Source: Henriciella marina DSM 19595 | GTDB lineage: Bacteria > Pseudomonadota > Alphaproteobacteria > Caulobacterales > Hyphomonadaceae | Length of the DNA stretch: 64,000 nt | NCBI RefSeq assembly: GCF_000376805.1 | Contig: NZ_AQXT01000002.1 | Span: 868,001-932,000 of the forward strand | Reading direction: 5' to 3' | Shown here: positions 45,733 through 55,227 of the stretch, in pieces | Layout: the number at the start of each line of letters is the position of its first letter | How positions within the stretch are numbered: the first letter of the stretch is position 1 | The notes under the pieces: generated by a model | Databases searched by the model: none | What the model saw: only the letters and a program-made list of their open reading frames with translations | What the model was told of the DNA's origin: nothing | Position numbers and translations under genes: made by a program

Positions 45733-46381
45733 GCATCAGACCATCTATCCGCCCGAGGCCCCGACCAATTGCGACCTTTGCCCCCGGCTGGTCGCCTATC
45801 GCTCAAAAAATCGTCTGGAGCATCCTGGCTGGTTCAATGCACCGGTCCCTTCCTTTGGCGACAAATCCGCAAAACTGCTGGTCATCGGACTGGCGCCTGG
45901 CGTGACCGGAGCGAACAAGACTGGCAGGCCGTTCACGGGCGACTGGGCTGGCGACCTGCTCTACGCGACGCTCGGCAAGTTCGGATATACTGAGGGCGAA
46001 TATCAGGCGCGCGCTGATGATGGGCTTGAGCTGAAAGAGGCGATGATCACCAATGCGGTGCGCTGCGTGCCCCCCAAGAACAAGCCTGTCGGCACCGAAG
46101 TGAACACCTGCCGCAATTACCTCATGGCCCGTATCGACGCCCTGCCAGACGCACGCGTCCTACTCTGCCTGGGCAAGATTGCGCACGATTCAACGCTGCG
46201 CGCCTTTGACCTCAAGGTGAAGGACCATCCTTTTGGTCACGGTACCGAATATGCCCTGCCGGGCGACCGGATCCTTCTCTCAAGCTATCATTGCTCCCGT
46301 TATAATACGAATACGGGGCGCCTGACGGCGGCGATGTTCGAGGATGTCTTCAGCCGCGCCAATGAGCTCCTCGGCCGCTAA
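45719..46381 (+). CDS. Uracil-DNA glycosylase, family 5 (UdgB-like)
   Basis: This is a family 5 uracil-DNA glycosylase of 220 residues with the choice of ATG 45719 (45725 is also possible). The active-site loop GLAPGVTGANKTGRPFTGDWAG is diagnostic of UDGb. Cysteines in NCDLC and in NAVRC/NTCRN fit the 4Fe-4S cluster. The C-terminal loop SYHCSRYNTNTGRLT carries Cys where relatives usually have Pro in the HPS motif. It should remove uracil and possibly other deaminated bases. The start lies inside the end of the NYN gene. Confidence 0.9.
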   Translation: MTMTEHQTIYPPEAPTNCDLCPRLVAYRSKNRLEHPGWFNAPVPSFGDKSAKLLVIGLAPGVTGANKTGRPFTGDWAGDLLYATLGKFGYTEGEYQARADDGLELKEAMITNAVRCVPPKNKPVGTEVNTCRNYLMARIDALPDARVLLCLGKIAHDSTLRAFDLKVKDHPFGHGTEYALPGDRILLSSYHCSRYNTNTGRLTAAMFEDVFSRANELLGR

Positions 46382-46500
46382 ACTCATCTGACGCCGCGGC
46401 AGCAGATTGCGATCCTTCAACAGCTAATCATGCATGAGGGCTAGGAGAGCTGAGGTTCGCCCTCGTATGATCGGTCTGATTCGTTCTAGACGAGGTGGTC

Positions 46501-48498
46501 ATGGCAGCTTCAAATCAGGCGCAACTGTTCGACGACATGACTCCAGATACATCCGGCTATTCGGCAAAGGACATCGAGGTTCTCGAAGGTCTGGAGCCCG
46601 TTCGCAAACGGCCCGGCATGTATATTGGTGGCACCGATGAACGGTCTTACCACCACCTCTTCGCCGAGGTGCTCGATAACGCCATGGATGAAGCCGTGGC
46701 CGGCCATGCCAGCCGTATCGAAGTTTCGCTCGCGGCCGATGGCTTTCTGACTGTTACAGATAATGGCCGCGGTATCCCGGTCGATCCCCACCCTAAGTTC
46801 CCTGACAAGTCCGCCCTCGAAGTGATCATGTGCACGCTCCATGCGGGCGGCAAGTTCTCCGACAAGGCGTATGCGACCGCGGGCGGTCTGCACGGCGTTG
46901 GTATCTCGGTGGTCAATGCGCTTTCCGAGCGCGTCGAAGTGGAAGTTGCCCGTGACCGCAAACTTTATGTCCAGGTCTTCGAACGCGGTCAGGTCGTTTC
47001 ACCCGTTGAGCTGAAAGGCGCGGCGCCCAACAGACGCGGCACCAGCGTGCGCTTTCGCCCGGATACCCAAATCTTCGGCGACAAGCTTCAGTTCCGGCCC
47101 TCGCGCCTGTTCCAGATGGCGCGCTCGAAAGCCTATCTCTATCGCGGCGTTGAATTGCGCTGGAGCTGCGACCCGTCGCTGCTGCCAGAGGACTCCAAGA
47201 TTCCCGCAGAAGCCACCCTCTCCTATCCCAATGGTCTCGCCGACCAGCTGGAAGAGGTCTTCAAGGGCAAGGCGACGATCACCAATGAAGCTTTTTCCGG
47301 TCTCGTCGAGAACGACGAAGGGAAAGTCGAATGGGCGATCGCCTGGACAGCGGCAGGGTTTGGCGAGGCCGATGGCTTTTCGCGGTCCTACTGCAACACC
47401 ATCCCGACACCGGATGGCGGCACCCATGAAGCTGGCCTTCGTTCTGCGATCACCAAGGGTCTTCGCAATTATGGCGAGCTGACCGGCCAGAAAAAGGCGA
47501 CCGCGATCACCGCCGATGATGTCATGTCCTATGCTGGCATCCTTCTGTCTGTGTTCATCCGCGGACCAGAATTCGTCGGCCAGACCAAGGACAAGCTCTC
47601 GACCGCGGCAGCGTTTCGCCTGGTCGAGAATGCGGTGCGCGACCGGTTCGATCACTGGCTGGCCGGTAGCCCGAAAGAGGCCGACAAGCTTCTCAACTGG
47701 GCCATGGAACGCGCCGATGAGCGGGCCAAGCGGCGCAAGGACAAGGAAGTTGCGCGCAAATCTGCGACCCGCCGCCTGCGCCTGCCGGGCAAGCTGGCCG
47801 ATTGCTCGGCCAATACCGGCGACACAGAACTCTTCATCGTCGAAGGCGACTCTGCTGGCGGTACCGCAAAGACAGCTCGCAACCGGAAGACGCAGGCCAT
47901 CCTGCCCCTGCGCGGCAAGATCCTGAACGTCGCCTCGGCGTCCATGGACAAGCTGGAGAAAAACCAGGAACTGTCGGACCTGATGCTGGCGCTTGGCACG
48001 GGGCTGAAGTCGCGATTCACCCTCGACGACCTTCGCTATGAGCGCGTGATCATCATGACCGATGCTGACGTCGACGGTGCGCATATCGCGTCGCTTCTCA
48101 TCACCTTCTTCTATCAGATGACGCCGGGCCTTATCGAAGCTGGACGGCTCTATATGGCCATGCCGCCCCTTTACAGGCTGAGCCACAAGGGCAAGTCTGT
48201 CTATGCGATGGATGATGAGCAGAAAGCGCAGCTGATCGCCTCGGAATTCAAGAACAGCGAGAAAGTCGAGATCGGCCGGTTCAAGGGTCTCGGTGAGATG
48301 AACGCACCGCAGCTGAAAGAAACGACGATGGATCCGGCGTCCCGCACGCTGGCCCGTATCACGCTGCCGGATTCGCTCGATGAGCTGACGGAGCTGAAGC
48401 CTGCTGAACTCATCGACACACTCATGGGCCGCAAGGCCGAGCATCGTTTCAAGTTCATCCAGGACAATGCCAAGTTCGCGTCCGATCTGGACGTCTGA
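46501..48498 (+). CDS. parE: DNA topoisomerase IV subunit B
   Basis: ParE is the ATPase partner of ParC. The 665 residues show the GHKL ATPase (EVLDNAMDEAVAG, DNGRGIPV, GGLHGVGISVVNALS), the TOPRIM domain (IVEGDSAGGTAK, IIMTDADVDGAHI) and the C-terminal IGRFKGLGEMNAPQL segment. Length and the lack of the GyrB insertion favour ParE. ATG 46501 follows GAGGTGG; a GTG at 46495 is in frame. parC is encoded 8 kb away on the other strand. Confidence 0.95.
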   Translation: MAASNQAQLFDDMTPDTSGYSAKDIEVLEGLEPVRKRPGMYIGGTDERSYHHLFAEVLDNAMDEAVAGHASRIEVSLAADGFLTVTDNGRGIPVDPHPKFPDKSALEVIMCTLHAGGKFSDKAYATAGGLHGVGISVVNALSERVEVEVARDRKLYVQVFERGQVVSPVELKGAAPNRRGTSVRFRPDTQIFGDKLQFRPSRLFQMARSKAYLYRGVELRWSCDPSLLPEDSKIPAEATLSYPNGLADQLEEVFKGKATITNEAFSGLVENDEGKVEWAIAWTAAGFGEADGFSRSYCNTIPTPDGGTHEAGLRSAITKGLRNYGELTGQKKATAITADDVMSYAGILLSVFIRGPEFVGQTKDKLSTAAAFRLVENAVRDRFDHWLAGSPKEADKLLNWAMERADERAKRRKDKEVARKSATRRLRLPGKLADCSANTGDTELFIVEGDSAGGTAKTARNRKTQAILPLRGKILNVASASMDKLEKNQELSDLMLALGTGLKSRFTLDDLRYERVIIMTDADVDGAHIASLLITFFYQMTPGLIEAGRLYMAMPPLYRLSHKGKSVYAMDDEQKAQLIASEFKNSEKVEIGRFKGLGEMNAPQLKETTMDPASRTLARITLPDSLDELTELKPAELIDTLMGRKAEHRFKFIQDNAKFASDLDV

Positions 48499-48605
48499 CC
48501 TTACCCGCGCCCGTCTGGCGCAAATCTTGCTCGCCCGACAACAGATTCTTCACGCCGTTACAGTATATTACGGCCTGAAGCGCAGACGGGAACGGGTTTC
48601 ATACC

Positions 48606-49511
48606 ATGAGTGTAGACTGGCAGGTATTGGATCAGCACGCTGGCGCAGATCTTCTGCGCGCAGATCACAGCCTGGATCATTCGCCGCTCTTCTGTGACGC
48701 GTCACTGGCCGCCCTCCTTGACGCCTATCCACGCGAGCGGCTTGGCGTCTGGACGTTTGGTGATCATGGCGAAGGCGAAGACAGACCGGTTCGGGGCACA
48801 GCCGACGGCCTGTCTGGGGAAGATATCCTGGCGGCGGTTCGAAATGGCCGCATCTGGCTGAACCTTCGCGCCACAAACGATCTCGTCGCTGACTATTCCG
48901 GCCTGGCGAATTCCATTTACGACAGCTTGCAGGCCCGCATTGGTCAACGCGCGATCAAACGCGATATGAGCGTTCTGATCTCCTCGCCGGGCATTCACGT
49001 TCACTATCACCTCGACATACCGCTTGTGGCTCTGCTGCAGATACGAGGCACCAAGACCTTGCACGTCTATCCGGCGGCCGATCCCTTTGCGCCGACAGAA
49101 CGTCTTGAAGCCATTGCGCTCAGCGAAGGTGACGAAAGCCTGGTCTTTCAGGAGACGTTTGAGGCCAGCGCAACAACGTTCGAGCTCTCCCCGGGCATGG
49201 GCCTTTCATGGCCGCAGAATGCACCACACAGGGTCCAGAATGGCGACATGATGAATGTCTCTCTTTCCTGCGAGTTCATGACCTGGCCTGCCCTTCTTCG
49301 CGCCAATGCGCTCTATGCGAACGGCCGTCTTCGACGATCATTTGGCGCGCGGCCCGGCCGACCAGGCGGAGTGGTCCCTGCAACGTTAGGCAAGGCGGCG
49401 CTCGCCCGTGTCTTCAAGAAACTGCACCGCAGCGAAGACACATCGCCAACCCCGGCGAGCTTCGTTCTCGACCTTTCAAGACCCACCTGCACACGGCCTT
49501 TATCCGCCTGA
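48606..49511 (+). CDS. Cupin/JmjC-like Fe(II) dioxygenase-fold protein
   Basis: This 301-residue protein resembles cupin-like (JmjC) proteins. The segment HVHYHLDIP contains His135-x-Asp137, and WPQNAPHRVQ contains His208, which together form the H-x-D...H iron triad of 2-oxoglutarate oxygenases. The lysine in GTKTLHVYPA could bind 2-oxoglutarate. The substrate, if any, is unknown. The C-terminal part (about residues 235-301) is basic and not recognised. It stands alone between parE and the amidohydrolases. Confidence 0.65.
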   Translation: MSVDWQVLDQHAGADLLRADHSLDHSPLFCDASLAALLDAYPRERLGVWTFGDHGEGEDRPVRGTADGLSGEDILAAVRNGRIWLNLRATNDLVADYSGLANSIYDSLQARIGQRAIKRDMSVLISSPGIHVHYHLDIPLVALLQIRGTKTLHVYPAADPFAPTERLEAIALSEGDESLVFQETFEASATTFELSPGMGLSWPQNAPHRVQNGDMMNVSLSCEFMTWPALLRANALYANGRLRRSFGARPGRPGGVVPATLGKAALARVFKKLHRSEDTSPTPASFVLDLSRPTCTRPLSA

Positions 49512-49636
49512 TACTGACCGGCGCACGATAGCTGCAAGTCAGAGCAGATTTTTTCAAATCCCTGTAGGGTCACCCATTGCAAGACCGATCAAACGGTCCA
49601 CAATGACCTCAACTGAAATCTGGCTGAGGGGCTGAC

Positions 49637-51067
49637 ATGAAGTTTGCCATGCGTCTGGCAGCAACGCTGTCCGTCGCCGCACTGCTTTCCGCTTGCGGCA
49701 ATAGTGATACCGATACTGACGAGGAAAAGGCTGCGGCCGGCGAAGAACAGGAAGCTGCGTTCAATCGCAATCCTTATCCGTCGACATACGCCCCTTACCC
49801 ATCGCGGCCTGTCCTTCTGCAGAATGCCACCGTCTATGACGGTGTTGGCAATATTCACCAGAATTACGACGTCCTGCTTCAGGACGGCGACATCGCCAGC
49901 ATCGGTGAAGATATTGAGGCTGGCGACGATGTCGAAATTATCGATGCAACTGGCAAGTTTGTAACTCCCGGCATTATCGACAACCACTCCCACCTTGGGG
50001 TCTATGCCTCACCGGGTGTCACCGCCCACAGCGACGGTAACGAGATTTCCGGTCCGGTCACGGCGGAGGTCTGGGCTGAGCACGGCATCTGGCCACAGGA
50101 CCCCGGCTTTACGCGCGCCCTGGCAGGCGGTGTCACCTCGATGCAGATCCTTCCAGGGTCTGCGAACCTCTTTGGCGGGCGCGGGGTCACCATCAAAAAC
50201 GTGCTTTCGCGCACGGTGCAGGGCATGAAGTTTCCGGATGCGCCTTACACGCTAAAAATGGCGTGCGGTGAGAACCCAAAACGCGTCTACGGCTATGGCG
50301 GCGGCCGCTTTCCCGGCGGCGCGCCTTATTCACGTATGGGCAATGTCGCGGGCTATCGCGGCTCATGGATCGAAGCGCAGGCCTATCAAAAGAAGTGGCA
50401 GGCCTGGGAAGAAGATGGCGGCGAGATGCCGACCCGCAATCTGGAGCTCGATACGCTGAGCGGCGTGCTCGACGGCGACATCCTCGTCCACATGCACTGC
50501 TACCGCGCCGACGAAATGGCGCAGGTGATCGATATGTCGAAGGAATTTGGCTATAAGGTCACCTCCTTCCACCACGCGGTCGAGAGCTACAAGATTGCCG
50601 ACCGTCTGGCCGAGGAGAATATCTGCTCGTCCATGTGGGCCGACTGGTGGGGCTTCAAGATGGAAGCCTATGACGGCATTCGTGAGAATATTCCGCTGGT
50701 GCATCAGGCAGGTGCCTGCGCCATCGTTCATTCCGACAGCGATATCGGCATCCAGCGGCTCAATCAGGAGGCCGCGAAGGCACTTGCCGATGGCCGCCGC
50801 GCGGGGATCGAGATCTCCGACGCCGATGCCTGGACCTGGCTGTCGGCCAATCCAGCCCGCTCGCTCGGCATTTTCGACGAGACGGGCTCGCTTGAGGTTG
50901 GCAAGGATGCCGACGTGGTTGTGTGGAATGGCGACCCATTCAGCACCTTTACGAATGCCGAAAAGGTCTATGTCGATGGCGCGCTCATGTTTGACCTCGA
51001 CCGTCCCGACTTTACGCCCGTTACTGATTTCGAACTCGGCCAGCCCGGTGAAGGAGACGTGAAATGA
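49637..51067 (+). CDS. Amidohydrolase family lipoprotein (catalytically intact)
   Basis: This 476-residue amidohydrolase has a signal ending LSAC (Cys20), an acidic linker and a TIM-barrel hydrolase. The metal-binding HxH is His117-Ser-His119 in IIDNHSHLG; later ligands are in VHMHCYR and SFHHAV, and the catalytic Asp lies in VHSDSD. It is probably a periplasmic, lipid-anchored zinc enzyme of imidazolonepropionase/peptidase-like type, substrate unknown. Its stop overlaps the next amidohydrolase start as ATGA. Confidence 0.9.
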   Translation: MKFAMRLAATLSVAALLSACGNSDTDTDEEKAAAGEEQEAAFNRNPYPSTYAPYPSRPVLLQNATVYDGVGNIHQNYDVLLQDGDIASIGEDIEAGDDVEIIDATGKFVTPGIIDNHSHLGVYASPGVTAHSDGNEISGPVTAEVWAEHGIWPQDPGFTRALAGGVTSMQILPGSANLFGGRGVTIKNVLSRTVQGMKFPDAPYTLKMACGENPKRVYGYGGGRFPGGAPYSRMGNVAGYRGSWIEAQAYQKKWQAWEEDGGEMPTRNLELDTLSGVLDGDILVHMHCYRADEMAQVIDMSKEFGYKVTSFHHAVESYKIADRLAEENICSSMWADWWGFKMEAYDGIRENIPLVHQAGACAIVHSDSDIGIQRLNQEAAKALADGRRAGIEISDADAWTWLSANPARSLGIFDETGSLEVGKDADVVVWNGDPFSTFTNAEKVYVDGALMFDLDRPDFTPVTDFELGQPGEGDVK

Positions 51068-52329
51068 TCCGCAAGATTGCAGCCATCGCCGCCTCCACGT
51101 CGGTTCTCGCCCTTTCTGCGGCCGCGCAGAACCTCGTCATCCAGAATGCCAACCTCTTTGACGGCGAAACGGTTCGTGAAAATGCCACGCTCGTCATCCG
51201 CGATGGGCTGGTTGTCGCCTGGGCCGATGAGGATAATGTGCCGTCCGGCCTCGATACGGTCGATGCCGATGGCGCCTGGGTGACCCCTGGCATCTTCAGC
51301 TCGTTTACCCGAACGGGTATCGTCGAAGTCGGTGCAGAGGACTCCACAAACGACACGGCGGCGGCGCAGTCTGGGTTCAGCGCATCTCTCGACATGAGCG
51401 ATGCGTTCAATCCGGCATCCACCGTCATCGATGTCACGCGCATTGAAGGGGTGACCCACATGGCCGTGGCGCCCAGCCTCGGTTCCTCCCTTTTCGGCGG
51501 GCAAGGCTTCATCGCGACCACGACAGGTGAGCCAGGCTCCATCGTCAAGGAACGCGCATTCACCTTCGTAAATCTTGGTGAAGGCGGCGCGGGTCTGGCA
51601 GGCGGGTCTCGCCCGGCGGCATGGGCGACCTTCCGCGCAGCGCTCGGCGATGCACGCGCGTTCCCGGCGCGCTATATCGCAAGCCAGGAAGGCGATGTCT
51701 TGAGCCGTCTTGATGCTCAAGCCCTCGCCCGGGCCGCACGGGGCGAGCAGCTGCTGTTGATCTCGGCCAGCCGTGAGAGCGATCTTCGCCAGATCATTGC
51801 GCTGAAGCAGGATAATCCGAACCTTGAGATCGTGATCGTCGGTGCGCAGGAAGGCTGGATGGCCGCCGACGCGCTCGCAGATGCGGACATTCCCGTCATC
51901 ATCGACCCTTATGACAACCTGCCGAGCAGTTTTGCCCAGCTTGGGGCGACACAGCAGAACGCCGCTCGGCTCATCGATGCTGGTGTCACGACGGCTTTTG
52001 CGTACTTCGATGACAACAGCCATCAAACCCGTCTCGTTCTGCAAAGCGCAGGCAATGCCGTTGGCAGCGGTGTCGATCACACGGATGCGCTGCGGGCTGT
52101 CACATCAGTGCCAGCCGATATCTTCGGGATTGAGGGCGCCGGACGCCTGACAACCGGCAGCGCCGGTGACATCGTTATCTGGGACGGCGACCCCCTGGAC
52201 GTCAGAAGCGCACCTGTACGCGTCTACATCGATGGCGAAGAACAATCGATGGAAAGCCGTCAGACCAAGCTCCGCGATCGCTATATCAATCTTGATGAAA
52301 GCGAGCGGCCCCTGGCCTATCGGCGCTGA
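51064..52329 (+). CDS. Degenerate amidohydrolase paralogue, predicted non-catalytic
   Basis: This 421-residue protein has a signal peptide (IAAIAASTSVLALSAAAQ) and an amidohydrolase barrel, clear from NLVIQNANLFDGE and GSAGDIVIWDGDPLDV. The metal-binding HxH is lost: the equivalent segment PGIFSSFTRTG has Phe81 and Arg83 where the partner has two histidines. It is thus likely inactive as a zinc hydrolase. Coupled to the intact lipoprotein gene by a 4-nt overlap, it may be a structural or regulatory partner. It abuts the convergent Nudix gene with no spacer. Confidence 0.88.
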   Translation: MIRKIAAIAASTSVLALSAAAQNLVIQNANLFDGETVRENATLVIRDGLVVAWADEDNVPSGLDTVDADGAWVTPGIFSSFTRTGIVEVGAEDSTNDTAAAQSGFSASLDMSDAFNPASTVIDVTRIEGVTHMAVAPSLGSSLFGGQGFIATTTGEPGSIVKERAFTFVNLGEGGAGLAGGSRPAAWATFRAALGDARAFPARYIASQEGDVLSRLDAQALARAARGEQLLLISASRESDLRQIIALKQDNPNLEIVIVGAQEGWMAADALADADIPVIIDPYDNLPSSFAQLGATQQNAARLIDAGVTTAFAYFDDNSHQTRLVLQSAGNAVGSGVDHTDALRAVTSVPADIFGIEGAGRLTTGSAGDIVIWDGDPLDVRSAPVRVYIDGEEQSMESRQTKLRDRYINLDESERPLAYRR

Positions 52330-53136
52330 TCAGCGCTTGGCGACATTCTCGATTTTTTCGAGCGGCTCTATTGTCTGCACATAACCAGCTTCGGCCGGGA
52401 TGTGCAGGCATGGTTTGCCGTTTTCATCCTTCCCCACGACAGGTAGCACGGTGACAACCCCGCCATCCTGAAAGCGGTTCATCGCTGTTGGCACGCTCTG
52501 TTCTTCGGCGAGCTTGGCGAGGTTCATCTTGGTCGGAAAGATAATGGTCGCTTTGCCTGCCGCTTCCATGTCGAGCGCCAGCTGTGGCGACAGCCAGACT
52601 GCATCGGTCGTCTCGCGCCCATCATGCGTTGCAAGCTGCTGCGGCGGGGTCGGCGCAAGGTAAAAATGCGTGTCGAACCGCTTTGGCATCATGTCCGGCG
52701 TGATCCAGTGGGCGAAATGAACCAGCGTATCGAGCGCCAGGATCAGATCATTTTCCTTGATCAGCTCAACAAAGCTCTTCTCGCGCCGATCAACCGCTTC
52801 CCTGAATGGCGCGATCTTATCGGCCACATCAACGCCGACCAGAGGGGCGTCTTTTCCTCGGGCACTGGCCGGACGGGCAAGGATTATTCCTGATTCTTCA
52901 AAGGCTTCGCGAAGCGCGGCGACGCGGGCCGTCCGGGCTTTGCCATCATAGCTCCCGTCGCTGAGCGCGTCCCATTCATCAGAAGCATCTTCTTCATTCG
53001 TCTTGCCGCCTGGAAAGACGAGCGCGCCAGCGGCAAAATCGATCTGATAGTGGCGCTTTACCATCAGGACCTGGAGATCGGGCGCATCGCGCACGAGAAG
53101 GACAGTTGCAGAAAGTCTCGGCGCGGCCTCAGTCAT
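52330..53136 (-). CDS. NUDIX hydrolase
   Basis: This 268-residue Nudix protein has an extended Nudix box: GALVFPGGK, then after an insertion of about 25 residues REAFEESGI, which supplies the REUxEExGU catalytic core. The arrangement resembles NUDT19-like CoA/nucleoside diphosphate pyrophosphatases; the substrate is inferred only. Its stop lies immediately beside the stop of the convergent amidohydrolase (TGATCA). Confidence 0.88.
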   Translation of the reverse strand: MTEAAPRLSATVLLVRDAPDLQVLMVKRHYQIDFAAGALVFPGGKTNEEDASDEWDALSDGSYDGKARTARVAALREAFEESGIILARPASARGKDAPLVGVDVADKIAPFREAVDRREKSFVELIKENDLILALDTLVHFAHWITPDMMPKRFDTHFYLAPTPPQQLATHDGRETTDAVWLSPQLALDMEAAGKATIIFPTKMNLAKLAEEQSVPTAMNRFQDGGVVTVLPVVGKDENGKPCLHIPAEAGYVQTIEPLEKIENVAKR

Positions 53137-53254
53137 AACAAGTCCTCCCTCAAATCCAGCAAATTTGCTGAAAATCCACTCATCTCGATCCGCGTGATCT
53201 CAACCAGCGTCTGTCATTGTTTCTTTCAGACACAATCACAGACAGGGATGCTGC

Positions 53255-53944
53255 ATGCAACAGGTTCGGACACGCTCAACGGCTCAACCATCGATCGTTC
53301 CAGGTTCAGACGAGCTGAGGCTGTCGCCGGTTGTTCACCTGACCAGCGGTGACATTGTGAACCTCGTGGCCGAAACGCAGTTCTCGTTCGACGACCGGGT
53401 CTCATTCAGCGGCAACAGCCTTTTCGTCAACAGGATCAGCCCGGCCCTCTGGCTTGCGCATCATGTCGAAGCTGTTGCACGACTGGCTAACGAGAATCCG
53501 CAGGCCACCGCCCGCCCGATCATCATCGAAGCGCCAATCGCCGCCCTGATGCACCCTGACACGCCAATCGCCTGCGAAGCGGCCGCCGCGCGCAGCAAGC
53601 TCTGCCCACAGGAAATCTGTATCGAGGTCGAGGACGCAACTCTGTTCCAGTCCAAATCCGACATTCTGAAAAGCATTGAAGCGCTCCGCCGCCGGGGCTT
53701 CCGCGTTGGCGTGAATGCGACCCGCTCATGGTGCACGCCGCTCGACACCCACCTTCGCCTGCTTCTGGATTCCGTCCGCATCGATGCGCTGAAAGTCTGG
53801 AACGAGGCCGATCTTCTCAACCGTATCGAAGCGGCCAGCGCCTGCGGCATGGCTGTGATCGCAGAGAACGCCCGCTACCGCGACGGTGAAAAACTGGCGA
53901 GCGTCGGGATCGAGCTTGCGCGTGCCCCGCGTGTCGACGGCTAG
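53255..53944 (+). CDS. Degenerate EAL-domain protein, predicted non-catalytic
   Basis: This 229-residue protein follows the EAL phosphodiesterase fold almost end to end: SPVVHLTSGDIVNLVAE (about 24-40), IEVEDATLF, IEALRRRGFRVGVNATR, and MAVIAENARYRDGEKLASVGIE. The catalytic signatures are gone: EAL reads VAE, DDFG reads NATR, and AEGVE reads AENAR. It should not hydrolyse c-di-GMP but may act as a binding scaffold, like degenerate EAL proteins (for example TipF in Caulobacter). It ends convergently with the DUF2336 gene, sharing a CTAG stop. Confidence 0.7.
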   Translation: MQQVRTRSTAQPSIVPGSDELRLSPVVHLTSGDIVNLVAETQFSFDDRVSFSGNSLFVNRISPALWLAHHVEAVARLANENPQATARPIIIEAPIAALMHPDTPIACEAAAARSKLCPQEICIEVEDATLFQSKSDILKSIEALRRRGFRVGVNATRSWCTPLDTHLRLLLDSVRIDALKVWNEADLLNRIEAASACGMAVIAENARYRDGEKLASVGIELARAPRVDG

Positions 53945-55113
53945 CTGACCCGGCGGGCCGCTGCCTCGGACGGGGCGGCATCCATTGCCTTGGCCTGGTC
54001 CGAATAGAAATCGAGCTTCTCGAGCAGATAGTCGAGGTCCCCCTTCGGGATGGCCTGGAACTGCGTCAGCACGCGTTCGATCATGCGCATGCGGAATCGC
54101 GCCTTGTCGTTCGGGCCGCCGTCGACCTCTGTCTCGTGAAAGACATTCACCGCAGCCTTGAAGGCTGGCAGCAGCTTGCGGGGCAGACCCGCCCTGTCGA
54201 AAATGGCCGCCAGTCCGCGTGGGCCAGCGTCATGGATCATCAGCCACGCCTTGCCATGCGTCACGCCAGCAAGCTCTGCCATGGCATGCTCGACAAACTT
54301 CATCTGCCCAAGGCAAAGCGCGCGCATGATCAGCGAGTTTGTAAGCCGGCCATTAAGGTCCAGCTGATGTACGAAATAGCCCATATCCTGACTGCGGTCG
54401 GCCTGCTCCACCAAGTCCACAGTCGCGCGTTCACGCGCCCCGGAGGCTAGGTCGATAGCAAGCTGAGCTGGAAGTTCATGCCGGTTGACCAGCATGTCGA
54501 AGGCCTGACCTGAGACCAGCGAGACCAGCTTTTCAGCAATGTGTACCGGAATATGCTCCCGCGCGATAAGGGCCGTCTTCACCCCCTCATCATCGCCAAA
54601 CCGGCCAATGGAGCGATCGAACGCCTTGTTGCTCCAGCTTGCGCCGCGATTGCGGGCGAGCGCCGAGACTGCGTCTGCTATGCCCTCGCCGGCAATCGTC
54701 TCACAGAGCTCTGAATCAACGCGTTCGCGTGAGGCGATGGCAATCTGTTTGGCCCCCTGCACCGCGCGCACGAGCTCAATGAGATCCTGGTCAGTGAGGG
54801 ACGGCGAATACTGAAGGACCGGCAGCGCCACACTCTCGACGTCGCGGGCAAGCTTAAGCGCAACATTGCGCGGCAGCCTCGGCGAATTGCGAAGCGCAAC
54901 CGCAAGCGTCTTGCGGACAAGTTCAGCCGCATCTTCAGCCAGGATCGCGATGATCTCCTCAGCGTGTGTGCGCTCAATATCGGTGAGAGGGTCGGTCGCA
55001 ATCCGGCGGCAGAGCTTGTGCGCAATGCCAGCCCGCTCGTCCGGTGTCTCGCCCTTCATGAGCCGCTCAATGTCCTGTTCGGACAATTGCGGCCGCATGC
55101 TTGCAATACCCAT
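53941..55113 (-). CDS. DUF2336 family protein
   Basis: This 390-residue, all-helical protein matches DUF2336, found mainly in alphaproteobacteria. Repeats of the type LVRKTLAVALRNSPRLPRNVALKLARD suggest HEAT-like helical repeats. The function is unknown. It faces the degenerate EAL gene tail to tail, sharing four bases. A possible link with c-di-GMP signalling is only contextual. Confidence 0.85.
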   Translation of the reverse strand: MGIASMRPQLSEQDIERLMKGETPDERAGIAHKLCRRIATDPLTDIERTHAEEIIAILAEDAAELVRKTLAVALRNSPRLPRNVALKLARDVESVALPVLQYSPSLTDQDLIELVRAVQGAKQIAIASRERVDSELCETIAGEGIADAVSALARNRGASWSNKAFDRSIGRFGDDEGVKTALIAREHIPVHIAEKLVSLVSGQAFDMLVNRHELPAQLAIDLASGARERATVDLVEQADRSQDMGYFVHQLDLNGRLTNSLIMRALCLGQMKFVEHAMAELAGVTHGKAWLMIHDAGPRGLAAIFDRAGLPRKLLPAFKAAVNVFHETEVDGGPNDKARFRMRMIERVLTQFQAIPKGDLDYLLEKLDFYSDQAKAMDAAPSEAAARRVS

Positions 55114-55227
55114 TGATAGCGCCTTCCCTTACCCAAGGAATCAATCTGCTGACAATCCTATCATGCCGGTTAATGTCCGGTTTACCAATGGGTCCGGCAG
55201 CAGACCTGAGAAAATCTGGGAGAAGAC

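Noticed and set aside
46999-48444. Long open frame of 481 codons antisense to parE
   Set aside because: Shadow of the ParE frame in GC-rich DNA; no recognisable domain, and ParE is fully conserved over the stretch.
48512-48593. Distant inverted repeat (CCCGTCTG...CAGACGGG) before the JmjC-like gene
   Set aside because: Arms are about 60 bp apart and short; no further sign of an operator or hairpin.
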